Source: Agapetus fuscipes (Eukaryota; Arthropoda; Insecta; Trichoptera; Glossosomatidae). From it: DNA of 64,000 nucleotides. A program made the position numbers and the translations under genes. The notes below the pieces were generated by a model, which ran no database searches, was not told where the DNA came from, and saw nothing but the letters and a program-made list of their open reading frames with translations. This document shows positions 19,926 through 30,210 of the stretch, one piece after another. How positions within the stretch are numbered: the stretch's first letter is position 1; each line of letters opens with the position of its first letter. The stretch lies in the NCBI GenBank assembly GCA_951799405.1, contig OX637346.1:10439215-10503214 (forward strand), read 5' to 3'.

Positions 19926-22869
19926 CCAGGGGTACGCCAAACCTGCTGATAAATTCGGTAACTAGAACTTCAGTCACGGTTACGGCCTCTTGGTTAGGGA
20001 TTGAGTAAGCTTCCACCCACTTGCTGAAGTAATCCATCACCACCATGATGTACTTGTTACCCTTCTCAGTTGTAGGAAATGGGCCAGCTATGTCGATGGC
20101 AATTCTTTCAAAGGGGCTGCCAACATTGTACTGACGCATTGGTGCTCGCCTTTTCCTTTGCGGTCCATTGGCCGTTGCACAGGTTACACATTTTCGACAC
20201 CAATCTTTGACGTCTTCGCTGCAGTTGATCCAGTAAAATCGCTCTTTCACTTTCTCCAGCGTCTTAACGCCTAGATGTCCTCCAGAAGTTCCTCCATGCA
20301 GCAGTCCAAGGATTTCCGGTACTCGGCTCCTCGGAACGAGGGTTTGCTTTCTTCTAAGTGTGCCGTCTTCCTTCTCGATCTTTCGTTTCAGGAACCCTCC
20401 TTCTATCACTATGGATCCCCATTGAGCCCAATAAGCCTTGACAGTTGGTGATAAGGGGGCGAGTTTTTCCCAGGTTGGCCTTTCTCCTTCTCGCGCCCAT
20501 TCCATCACATACTTCAAGTCCGGATCATTCAGTTGGTCTTGCGCCAATTTTTCATCTTGCCAGTCCTCATCTTCGGTGGTCGTCCTTTGGACAATTGCTA
20601 CCTTGTCCTCCATCTTGCTGCAATGTTTGCAGTCACTGGCGCATGGTCGTCTGGATAATGCATCCGCATTTCGATGAAGCGTGCCAGGTCTATGTTCGGA
20701 GTCATAATCATACTCCTGGAGCCTTTCAATCCATCTAGCCACTTGCCCTTCTGGGTTTTTGAATTTCAGAAGCCAAACCAGTGCAGCATGATCAGTCCGT
20801 AGTGTGAATTTTCTCCCGTACAAGTATTTGCGGAAGTGTTCCACTGATTTTATCACGGCAAGAAGCTCTCGTCTGGTCACGCAATAATTTCGTTCTGGCT
20901 TGGAAAGCACTTTACTGAAGTAACCCAGAACAGTCTCATGCCCATCCTGTATTTGGGAAAGGACGCCTCCTATCCCCACATTACTAGCGTCGGTATCCAG
21001 GATGAACTTTCCATCTTTTCGTGGGTAGCTCAAGATGAAGGCACTTGTTAATCTTCCCTTAAGCTCTTCAAATGCTTGTGCGCAGGAATCACTCCAATGG
21101 AAGCGAGTGTTTTCTTCCGTAAGCTTGGTGAGCGGTTTTGCAATGTCCGCAAATCTTGGCACAAACCTCTTGTAATAAGTGCACAGCCCCAGGAAACTCC
21201 TAGTTTCATGTTTGTCCTTCAGCACGGGCCAGTCTCTTACTGCCTTGATTTTGGCAGGGTCAACTTCAACTCCACGTTGAGAAACTATGTGTCCCAGGTA
21301 ATTTACTTGTTTCTTGAACAGGTTACACTTTTTCGGGTTGAACTTCAGTCCAGCGTCTTGTAGTCGCCCGAAAACTTGCTCCAGATTTCTCAACTGATGG
21401 TTGAAGTCCTTTCCCAGGATGATTATGTCATCCAAGTATACCAGGCAGGTTTCCCATGACAGTCCTCGCAGCACATTCTCCATCAGCCTTTCAAACGTGG
21501 CGGGGGCATTGCATAAGCCAAATGGCATCACGGTGAACTGCCAAAGTCCAGATCCAGTCGAGAATGCAGTTTTCTCCTTATCTTTGGCATCCAATTCAAC
21601 TTGCCAGTAGCCACTTTTCAGGTCCAATGTGGAAAAAATGGTGCATCCTGCCAATGTGTCCAAGGTGTCGTCAATCCTTGGCAGAGGGTAACTATCCTTT
21701 TTCGTAACATCGTTGAGCAGTCTGTAGTCCACACAAAATCTCGTGGTACCATCCTTCTTTTTCACCAGTACCACCGGGGATGTCCAAGGGCTACTTGATG
21801 GTTCTATGATGCCATCCTTGCTCATGTCTTTGATGATCTTGTCAGCTTCTTCCCGCTTTGCAAAGGGTAGTCTTCTTGGAGCCTGTTTTATTGGTCTCGC
21901 TTCTCCGGTGTCTATGCTATGTCGCACTACCTTGGTTCTTCCCAGACGGCCATTAGAGTCCTCGAAAATGTTCTGGTAGCGGCAGATCAAACTCCTCACT
22001 CTCCGTTTGTTTTCCTCGGTTAGACCTTGGGAAGCGTCGTGGACCAGGGCTTCCAATTGTGTTGACAATTTGTTTCCTTCGCATGACATGTTTGTCATCT
22101 GTTGCACAATGGAAGTTATCCTCTCACATCTGCCCAAAACAAAACCTTCATTCATTTTAACTGGGTAGCTGTTCACATTCATGATCTTGACAGGAATGGT
22201 CTCCTTTGCGCGAATCACTGTTCTTGCCACCATGACTCCTTTGTTAACATTGTCCATGTTCTCCGGTTCTATCATACAGATTTGGTCATTTGTACTACTG
22301 GAATCCAGGCGGGCACTCACTATCATCTCGGATCGCCCCTTCACTTCGGTATTCTTGGCTAGGATAACACGTGCAGCCAGTTCTTTCCGTCTTTGCAGGA
22401 TGACTTCTTCATTTCCAATTTTAATGGACCCTTTCTTTAAATTTAAACTGCACCCAAATCTGTCCAGTATGTCCATTCCCAATATAACGTCTTCTTCAAT
22501 GTTGGCCACCAACGTCCGATGATCAAAAGTGGTGCTGCCAATTTGGAAGGTGGCAATCGTCTCCCCATACACCTGTGCTGACTCTCCCGTGGCGGTGTGC
22601 AGAGACCACTTTGTTGGTGCAATCTGCTTACCTCGTGCCACTATGTCGCGTCTCAGAATTGTCCTGGTTGCTCCCGTGTCCACCAGTAGTTCACGAGTTA
22701 CTCCATCTATTATGCCATTGATAAAAATGCTGCTGGCTTTTCCTTTCACGGTTGCGACAGTAGCAGCAGATTTCAGGGCCTCTCCAGCGTGGGTCAACGG
22801 TTGCCCCTTCCCATTAACCCTTTCTAGTTTTCCGCAGCCTGTTTTCTGGGTTTCTGAGGCTTGGGACAC
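19906..22869 (-). CDS. pol: Pol of a Ty3/gypsy retrotransposon, 3'-truncated inside integrase
   Basis: 987 codons open without a break. Order: aspartic protease (DTGATRT, Asp at 64), reverse transcriptase (FSTLDLKSGYW about 412-422; YLDD at 478-481; MPFGLCNAPATF), RNase H (LDTDASNVGIGG, RTDHAALVWLL, HRNADALSRR), then integrase with its HHCC zinc finger and the first core Asp (AIDIAGPF). The protein stops at FGVPLDRINYY; family members continue with the second catalytic Asp, so the second Asp, the Glu and the integrase C terminus are missing. The last codons come from foreign AT-rich palindromic DNA at 19890-19925. The order RT-RNase H-integrase places it in Ty3/gypsy rather than copia. No env was seen. 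It cannot supply its own integrase. Confidence 0.93.
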   Translation of the reverse strand: MSQASETQKTGCGKLERVNGKGQPLTHAGEALKSAATVATVKGKASSIFINGIIDGVTRELLVDTGATRTILRRDIVARGKQIAPTKWSLHTATGESAQVYGETIATFQIGSTTFDHRTLVANIEEDVILGMDILDRFGCSLNLKKGSIKIGNEEVILQRRKELAARVILAKNTEVKGRSEMIVSARLDSSSTNDQICMIEPENMDNVNKGVMVARTVIRAKETIPVKIMNVNSYPVKMNEGFVLGRCERITSIVQQMTNMSCEGNKLSTQLEALVHDASQGLTEENKRRVRSLICRYQNIFEDSNGRLGRTKVVRHSIDTGEARPIKQAPRRLPFAKREEADKIIKDMSKDGIIEPSSSPWTSPVVLVKKKDGTTRFCVDYRLLNDVTKKDSYPLPRIDDTLDTLAGCTIFSTLDLKSGYWQVELDAKDKEKTAFSTGSGLWQFTVMPFGLCNAPATFERLMENVLRGLSWETCLVYLDDIIILGKDFNHQLRNLEQVFGRLQDAGLKFNPKKCNLFKKQVNYLGHIVSQRGVEVDPAKIKAVRDWPVLKDKHETRSFLGLCTYYKRFVPRFADIAKPLTKLTEENTRFHWSDSCAQAFEELKGRLTSAFILSYPRKDGKFILDTDASNVGIGGVLSQIQDGHETVLGYFSKVLSKPERNYCVTRRELLAVIKSVEHFRKYLYGRKFTLRTDHAALVWLLKFKNPEGQVARWIERLQEYDYDSEHRPGTLHRNADALSRRPCASDCKHCSKMEDKVAIVQRTTTEDEDWQDEKLAQDQLNDPDLKYVMEWAREGERPTWEKLAPLSPTVKAYWAQWGSIVIEGGFLKRKIEKEDGTLRRKQTLVPRSRVPEILGLLHGGTSGGHLGVKTLEKVKERFYWINCSEDVKDWCRKCVTCATANGPQRKRRAPMRQYNVGSPFERIAIDIAGPFPTTEKGNKYIMVVMDYFSKWVEAYSIPNQEAVTVTEVLVTEFISRFGVPLDRINYY

Positions 22870-24089
22870 TTGGTGCTAAGGTGGCCCAGCTGTCCGCAGT
22901 TCCAGCAGCGTGGGTCTCGTCTTCGAGGTCTCAGACGTTCCAGCACTTTTTCAATTAGCTCCTCGGTTGTAGGTAGCTTGACCTCCTCTGCCTCGACTGC
23001 ACGAACCCTGGCGTGGCCCCTGATGGACTGTTTGACAGCCTCAAACTCGAGAGCTTGGCTGAGCGCCTCGTTCAAAGCCTTGGGATGGGCCAGTTTTACG
23101 GCTTGTTGCGTCTCCCATTCCCGCAATCCATTTAGGAACTTGTCCACTGCCAAGCTCTCACAGATGTCGTCGGAGGCTGTCGGGTAAGCGTCTCGTACCA
23201 GGCGGGCGATGTCCATTTCAAACTCCTGGAGGCTCTCGTTGGGCTTCTGCACCCTTGTGTTCAGCTGCGACTTGTGCAGCTGCTCCAGGCACTTGTGGCC
23301 ATAGCGCATATCCAAGCGCTGCTTCAGCTGTCCAAAGTCACCACGGTTGTCCAGGGGTATGGCCTGCAGAACCCTGAGAGCGTCTCCTCGGAGCGACAGG
23401 CTGAGAACCGAAGCCTTCTTCTGCTGGCTCCAGGCTCCCATCATGGCAGCCGTCTCAAAGAGGGTCAAATACTCCTCCCACGACGTCTTCCCGTCGAAGG
23501 TCGGAAGGTTGTGCTTCGACAGCGAAGGGTTGTCATCCTCTCTAGTGACCCTGGTTGGAGTTGAGCATCCCTGGTCGGTCTCGTCGTGAAGGCCGTCTTT
23601 GGGGGATATTCTGGTGGACTCCATCTGGCACTTGTCAGCCAGCTCGGCACGCAGACGATCCTCCAGGCTTGCCACACGGGCCTCAATCTCCGACATTGCT
23701 CGCGAGCTTTCTGCCACTTTCTTCTCCAGCCCGGCTAGGTTGCTGGTCATCTTCTCCTCCACCCCAGTCATCTTCTCCTCCAGCCCGGTCAGGTTGCTGG
23801 TCATCTTCTCCTCCATGGTTGCCAGGTCCTCCTTCAGGGTCTTGGCGTTGTCAGCCATCTCCACTTTCAGTCCTGTCAGGTTACTGTTGATGCTGAGGTT
23901 CAGTTCCTCAAGGGCGCGGTCTCCCCCAGATGCCATGACAAAGTATGCCGGGTCTTCGCCTGACTGTTCTAGAGCTTCCATGAGGCGTGCTTGTAAGGCC
24001 GCCTTCCCTCCTGAGGTCTCCAGGTCCCTTTCCAGAAGCTCATTCTTAAGCTCAGTGACTTTGAGGTCCTTGATGTTCACCTTAGCCAT
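22824..24089 (-). CDS. gag: Gag of a Ty3/gypsy-type LTR retrotransposon with N-terminal SAP domain
   Basis: Intact 421-codon frame. Residues 1-45 resemble a SAP DNA-binding domain (leucine-rich, GGKAALQARL). Residues about 60-160 are coiled-coil-like, with repeated EEKMTSNLTGLE-type units encoded by a short internal tandem repeat near 23720-23860. Then comes a capsid-like middle region (EYLTLFETAAMM, LRGDALRVL) and a single CCHC zinc knuckle, CWNCGQLGHLSTKC, at 395-408. The protein would package element RNA. It overlaps pol by 46 nt, with pol in the -1 frame. The coding sequence is clearly GC-richer than its surroundings, as expected for a recent mobile insertion. Confidence 0.9.
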   Translation of the reverse strand: MAKVNIKDLKVTELKNELLERDLETSGGKAALQARLMEALEQSGEDPAYFVMASGGDRALEELNLSINSNLTGLKVEMADNAKTLKEDLATMEEKMTSNLTGLEEKMTGVEEKMTSNLAGLEKKVAESSRAMSEIEARVASLEDRLRAELADKCQMESTRISPKDGLHDETDQGCSTPTRVTREDDNPSLSKHNLPTFDGKTSWEEYLTLFETAAMMGAWSQQKKASVLSLSLRGDALRVLQAIPLDNRGDFGQLKQRLDMRYGHKCLEQLHKSQLNTRVQKPNESLQEFEMDIARLVRDAYPTASDDICESLAVDKFLNGLREWETQQAVKLAHPKALNEALSQALEFEAVKQSIRGHARVRAVEAEEVKLPTTEELIEKVLERLRPRRRDPRCWNCGQLGHLSTKCPKPQKPRKQAAEN

Positions 24090-24770
24090 TTTTTTTATTC
24101 AAAATTTACGTCAAAACAAAAATATTTTCAAATTTATTTAATACAAGTTTTGAGTTTTATATATATAGCTGTTTTGAATACGTACTTTAGCAAAAATAAT
24201 AATTTGTCTGATTACACTGATTGGTAGGTAGGTACTGTCTTTTAATATTTATTTTTAATTCACCAATATTTTTAACATAATAATGTCTGATAGTACATAA
24301 TTATTTATTTCGTCTCAAGTCTTTCAAACACACCGGTAGGTACTCAATGTACATTCACACACTTGTAAACAAAGGATAGTTATTCAAAAACTTTTTCTCG
24401 ATGAATCTGGAACGTTCTTTTGTAATATTTTTCAAGATTTTTATTTATTTATTTTATTTTTTTAATCACACACAATAATAAAAAACTATGGTCCAATTTG
24501 ATGACTTTCTCAATGCGGTAAAATAGTCATTATGTTATGTCCAGAATTATGTCCAGAATTATGTTCCATATGATGTTCCAGAATTTATAAGCAACTTGCT
24601 TTTGCGTCTTTTCTTTTAACAAAAATTTATTTAAACACTTGTTTTCACAAAAGTCAGTTCACACAAAGTTCAATTTGAATAAAGTTCATTTTAACACTTA
24701 TTTAATTTATTTTATTTATTTTTAGACAGAAGATCTTAATTTTTCTTGACAATTCCGCACCTGACGCCAA
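24090..24770 (-). other. Gypsy 5' leader between LTR and gag
   Basis: Untranslated AT-rich leader upstream of gag, beginning with the probable primer-binding site. No ORF of note. The base composition is much closer to host intergenic DNA than to gag-pol. Confidence 0.45.
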
Positions 24771-25285
24771 TTGTTACGAAATTAGGGTTCAATTGTCTTC
24801 AAATTAAAAATACACAGGTCTTCTTCAATAGTTATTTATTTTACACAGTTACAAAATTTATTTTCACACTACTTTCTCGATTATTCCACTTGGTTTTGGT
24901 TCACTGATCAGATGACTTCGATGTGTTTGTAAGTCTCTATGATACTGGCCCGCTCTGCAGGCCATTTGCACCTTTATACTCTTCAGAGCAGTATGATCCA
25001 GAACTAAAGTCGCCAGACGGTTCCAGAGTAATTATTACTTCTCGATGTTTCACGTACTACCTAGACACAACCAAAATCCTACCTACCAATGCAATACAGT
25101 ATTCCTATAATTATAACAAATACCTACTTAGCCTAGAGAATTCTACACTTATACATAATTATCGATCTTACCTACCAATACTTTTGAGGATTCTTATAAC
25201 TATAATTATCCATACTTATTTCAATATTTATATTTACATAACACTATAACTACCCATACTTATTTCAATATTTATATTTACATAA
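24771..25285 (-). repeat. Probable 5' LTR of the gypsy element
   Basis: On the minus strand the stretch ends ...TTCGTAACA, directly followed by ATTGGCGTCAGGTGCGG, which looks like a gypsy-type primer-binding site (about 24755-24770). The LTR would run from there up to about 25250-25290; the outer edge is uncertain because of a short tandem duplication (about 35 bp, unit containing ACTTATTTCAATATTTA) at 25210-25285. No second LTR is seen beyond the broken pol end, so it cannot be confirmed by comparison within the window. Confidence 0.55.
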
Positions 25286-25580
25286 CAATATTTATTAATC
25301 TTTGAAACTAGGATTAAAAATACACATAAATGGAATAATTGTATATTTCCTACATTATACAACTGTACTTCAAACATTTATAAACGTGGAAATCATTGCA
25401 GTTTTGTAAGGCGCATCATATATAGTGTTTTTAACAAGACCTGTTTATTTTTATAGGAGTAACCCCAACAAGAGAACATTTTTGACTTCCATTCTTTTAG
25501 ATTTGGGCTGGAAAAAAAGAAAGAATTTGAAGTTTAGTATAATTACTGAACTTGAAAAAGAGCACATTAAAAGTCATATC

Positions 25581-26402
25581 TAAAATCTAAATCTGATTTT
25601 AAGCTGCAAAAATATATTTAATTCAAGATTCATATTAAACGCATTCTTACAAACAGACATGTATTGTTTTATTAATTGTAGAGGCATTAACTTTGTAATC
25701 GTTCATCATCCCTTCATCCCTTCATCACCCTTTAAAAAGAAAAACAGCTTTGTTTTCGATTACGTGAGTTTTTTTTTTTTTTTTTTTAAGAAAATCCTGT
25801 GCGGGAGACTCCCTAGATTCTGAAGACTCTAGGGGTCTATGACACTTGGTGTAGTGCCGCAGAGGTGTACGAGCTTGGTCGTCGCTACAAAGCGCCAATA
25901 CTCAAGCAAGACCCAGTTGCTGTAAGGCTGGATGGACCCTTGGTGACCGGTCATTGGTAAAGGCTTATGAATTCTTCAACCCAGCGAAGAGCACATTCGA
26001 AATATTAATGGTATTTTTGTGTGCTCCGCCGGGATCCGAATCCACAACCTTCCATTTACGAGTCCGAAGTGTTGCCACTACGGACTACGGACCGGTCCGA
26101 GATGCCAACGACACGCGATGTACCTGAGCGGTCACCCATCCAAGTACTGACCACGCCCAATGTTGCTTAACTTCGGTGATCTATGGGAACCGGTGCTTTC
26201 AACATGGCTAACGTCGTTGACGAGTATTTATTTTTACAGACATGTATAAGTTCGCGCTAACACATGCCGCATGTGGACCTACAATAAAAAAAAACCCAAT
26301 CTCAAATGAACATAAGCCGTGCAACTCTTGCCGACCTTCCCTGAAACAGGGGTGACACAGTAAGGGTGGTCAGCCTCATACCAACCTTTAAGTCAAGGAA
26401 TA
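25581..26402 (-). repeat. Repeat M copy split by a composite SINE
   Basis: Parts 25581-25664 and 26237-26402 are continuous in the consensus. The gap is the SINE insertion, with a 12-bp duplication at both junctions. Confidence 0.75.
25665..26236 (-). mobile_element. Composite 5S-tRNA SINE (family 1), full head, LINE-derived tail
   Basis: Inserted in a repeat M copy with a perfect 12-bp duplication ACAGACATGTAT (25653-25664 and 26237-26248). On the minus strand it starts with a 5S rRNA-like domain (26104-26222), then a tRNA-like domain (about 26027-26098, B-box GGATTCGGATCCC), then a body ending in AGCGACGACCAAGCTCG. Its tail (25786-25880) matches the 3' end of the LINE at 46789-47779 and is followed by an A-run (the T-run at 25771-25788 on the plus strand). 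Confidence 0.8.
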
Positions 26403-26879
26403 TTCGAAATTGAAAAAATAACTCTTTTATATTCTTTGTACATATATTATTTCATATTTTCATTTCACAAAAAAGAAAATACTCTGAAAAGTTTATATTA
26501 AATGAAAGGAAATTAATCCTTCGTAAAAACGCTTGAGTCGCTAAGAAAACTTGGTCTACTGAAATTCCTTTTTAATTGCAACCAAATTCCAGCGATCCGC
26601 TGCAGAAAAAAAGGAGTGAAAAAGTTCGTTAATCGAAAAAGTATCGTTTCGGTTTAGTGTCCTTGCGAGCGAGAGTTCCTCACTTAAGGCGAGATGTACT
26701 CTTTTCTACTGCGATTCCGCAAAAAAGAGGTTAGGAGGAATTCAACTGTAAATTGCATGTAAACAATTGAAAGAATATATTTGTATATTAATATACTCGT
26801 ATTTTATTATTTTTTCTTGAATTAGGTCACCACAGTCTTTACAATCAAATAAAAAGATAGGACACGATTTTCTTTAAGC

Positions 26880-27180
26880 TTAATAGTTTATATTAAAGTT
26901 GGTACTTTTTGAAATATAAATATCGATACCTTAAAGGAAAAACTGAATAAGTTACACTCTAAGCTTACATGAATTTCACAGATAAATGCACTTTTTTCTT
27001 GATTTCTACGAAATAAAGCATTTACAACTTATGAAAATCCTATAGTTTAGAAGTTTCTCATGAGCATTTACTACTTATAATTAGTTCACTAAGTATGAGA
27101 ACTTACACCCAATAAAATGTTTTATCGATGATTTCTCAAATCAGTGAATCAGCACTTAATCAGTTTCACCTTTAAGGTAC
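26880..27180 (+). repeat. Unclassified repeat X
   Basis: CACAGATAAATGCACTTTTT, TCTCATGAGCATTTAC, CACCCAATAAAATGTTTTAT, AATCAGTTTCACCTTTAAGG, in the same order as at 16800. Confidence 0.5.
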
Positions 27181-27212
27181 GTTCAACTTGTATTATTTTC
27201 AGCCAGAGAATA

Positions 27213-27462
27213 TCATATTCCTTGACTTATAGGTTGGTAAGAGGCTGACCACCCATACTGTAAAAAATGGTTCACGTTGCCAATGTCACCCCTGTTTCAG
27301 GGAAGGTCGGCAAAAGTTGTGGGGCTTATGTTCATTTGAGGTTTGGATTTTATTTGTAAGTACACATTCAGCATTTGTAAGCGCGAACTACACGTGCTGG
27401 TTTGTGGGCATACATCTGAGAGCTTTAAATGAATATATCCTTGCAACTTAGATATAGATTAT
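27213..27462 (+). repeat. Repeat M copy
   Basis: Full length: ATTCCTTGACTTATAGGTTG to CTTGCAACTTAGATATAGAT. Confidence 0.75.
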
Positions 27463-29169
27463 AGAGTCTTCACTCGACTTTTCATATACCTACAATATAC
27501 AGTCTTTAATTTTCTATGCACACCGCAAACAATGTGTTCGCAACTCTTGCCTATTTTCTTGTATTATTGTATCTTCAAATGAGAAAGTGCAATATTGTTT
27601 TCAGTGTGGCCATTCAACATCAAGCTAAGCAATCAGTGAACAAAAAAACATTCGCCGAAAATGAAAAATGACGTATTCTTCTACTTAATAAAATTATGTT
27701 CTTGAAACTTAATATTGAGTATTCAACTAAATTCTGGAATTCTAAATAGCGCAGATTATTGTTGAGCTGAAATTTAATGACAAAATAACCATAAAGTAAG
27801 CTGTTAGAAATTTGATTTGCCTAAAAATGTTAACCAAATGAAATACCTATAAGTTGTATTATCTCATGTAAAATTAAATTGTAAAATGCTCAAGTGCGTG
27901 AATGTGAAAATTCAATTTAATTTTGAAATTCAATTACTTTGTCTAGTAATTACGTCTAGAGTTTATTCGATAGTGCTGAAAGACTTGGCGCTGGCATTTT
28001 CGGGTACGATCCATTTTCCACTGGCTAGCCGAGCCCATAAACACCCCGATAAGACTCTGCTTACCGCGTCAACCCAAACTAATTTGTCTGAGTCCAACTA
28101 ATCGACGTTTTATTTGTTTTAATTAAGTCCGACTCAGCTCTAGGCAAACATTTCAAATAAAACGTATTGCATGAATAATTGATATTTTTACCATTTACAT
28201 ACATAACATTGTCTTCATTACCCTTAAGGTAATATTGTCGTCTAGCACTGTAACATAATTATGTTCGCAGATCATATTTCGGATTTTGCCGAAAGAACCC
28301 GACTGTTTTCCTAGTCCTTCGGCTCGTCCTTCGGCTTACGACCGCGCCAACTATCACGGCAATGTCTCTTATAATAGGACATTCAAAGATTGTAATACTA
28401 TATTTACGTCATTTGTTCGTATTCATAGCGTTTATAGAACTACAAATCCTATTGTTTTACAATTCTTTTGATCCCCCGCGAAAGACTACAATTATTTTTT
28501 ACAATCTACGATCACGAGTGACAACATTATTTTCTGACAGCTCACTTTGCGCATATTTGACGCAGCATAGACACGTCTCTTGATGACGTCAGATACACCT
28601 ACAAGTACAATGAAAAGTTAAGAAACACGTATTTTGTTTTTCTCTTCACTAAAGCCAATAGTTTTTATAATTGTTTTGTATTCAACATAATATTAAGTAT
28701 ATACTTTTGTACGTAATATTTCGTTAGCAAAGGGTGTAGCAATCTTGGTGAAGTAGGTTGGTATAGTCGTCATTAACTAAGAGAAATGTCTCGTGATAAG
28801 TGTTGACTACTCATTAATCAGTGCGAACGTGACAGCCCGTAATGAGGTGCTAGGCGCTGAAGCACAGACTCGCACCAAATCGTGATTTATTAATGTCGAA
28901 CACCCACTTCGTCAGCTCGGTGCATAAGAAAAGTGATAATCTACAGATTTGTGCGAAATCTATTCTAGTTCGTTTACCTCTAAAGCGAGGATTTTAACCT
29001 CATTGAGATTTCTTTGGACAAGTTCTCGGTGGGAGAAAGTAGTCCCGGCTGGGATGACTCATTTTAGACTGTGTAGGGTCAGAGCTGAATTTTGGCTGTA
29101 ACTAAATAACAACACTATATAAATGTATGATAAAATATTTTTAAGAATATTTATGGAAAATTAGTTTAC
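27463..29169. other. Unassigned DNA
   Basis: 28720-29100 is less AT-rich than its surroundings, but no frame or repeat could be recognised. Confidence 0.35.
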
Positions 29170-29322
29170 TTAGCAACGGTCAAAGCTCGCTTTGGACCCA
29201 ACACGGATAAGCGCGAGTCCTTAAGGGAGTACACTGGCATCCAACGTGTGGAGGAACTGTTCCAAGTGGCGCAGGATAGGGATTTGTTCATTGAGGGGAT
29301 CAAAAAAATGTATCAAAACTAA
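29170..29322 (+). pseudogene. Short fragment of unknown coding sequence, possibly a LINE C terminus
   Basis: 51 codons open to a stop: LATVKARFGPNTDKRESLRE, then YTGIQRVEELFQVAQDRDLF and IEGIKKMYQN. Composition and the ending (VAQDRDLFIEGI) look like the end of an RT or other mobile protein; I do not recognise it. Confidence 0.35.
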
Positions 29323-30061
29323 ATCACTCACTAAGAGTGCTGTCGTATCTTCTAAAAAAAAATCATATCGATTGAGGTTTGTGATCGAGGAGAGCTTATG
29401 TGTTGATTTATACTCCAGGTAGTGTTTAACGGAAATTACAAGGAAAAAATGTAGAATTGAAAAGGTGGCAACTGTAGGTATACATTCACTTAGTAAAATT
29501 TACTATTCCTTCCTAAATTTCACAACTTAAAAAAAATGAAAACAATTGAATCATCCGCAATGCTTTTCTGTCATGCCTGCAACCTGTACTTTGCAAAACC
29601 TAGAAGGGCTTGTCATACAACACTTGTAGGCAAAACTATTGAAGAAAGCTGCCTCAAAGAAAAAAAAGAAGAAGAATGCATCAACCCCAGTTTTTGCTAT
29701 AACAGTAATTCATTCATTATTGCAAAATATATTGATTATCAGTAGCAAATATTAATTGTAAGTTAATTTCCTTTAGAAAACAAATTTCGAGTATAAACTA
29801 GCATTCACTAATTCGTTTACCACCGTACCATCCATTCGTCCTTTGCATATTTCACGGAGACAAAGCTTCCCAGTACACACGTGTACTTAGTTTATTGTAC
29901 AGGGTGGGACAGAAACAATGATCTAGTTTAGAGAGCGTACACAATAAAATTCAATAAATCGAGACAAACTTATATTTCATTATGAGATTTAACATGTAAC
30001 CTCATGTGTATCATTTATTTTTGAAATATAATTCAAACCTACTATAAAATCCCAGCAAGGC

Positions 30062-30210
30062 CCCTCGGAAACTGGAAAATCCCATTTCAACTGAAATGGT
30101 TGGCGTGTAGCCAGCCCCATTACCTGTAAAAAAGGTTCCACTCACCACATGCAATACCCTTTGGGCACAACGTGGCAAGAAGTTTCACAATATGCGTAGC
30201 TTGGTTGCGC
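30062..30210 (+). mobile_element. SINE family 2, 3' part
   Basis: Contains ACTGAAATGGTTGGCGTGTA, GCCAGCCCCATTACC, CACCACATGCAATACCC and the terminal GCGTAGCTTGGTTGCG. The head is missing. Confidence 0.6.

Noticed and set aside
20438..23890. Plus-strand frames of 60-180 codons across the gypsy element
   Set aside because: Shadows of the intact gag and pol frames on the opposite strand in GC-rich sequence.
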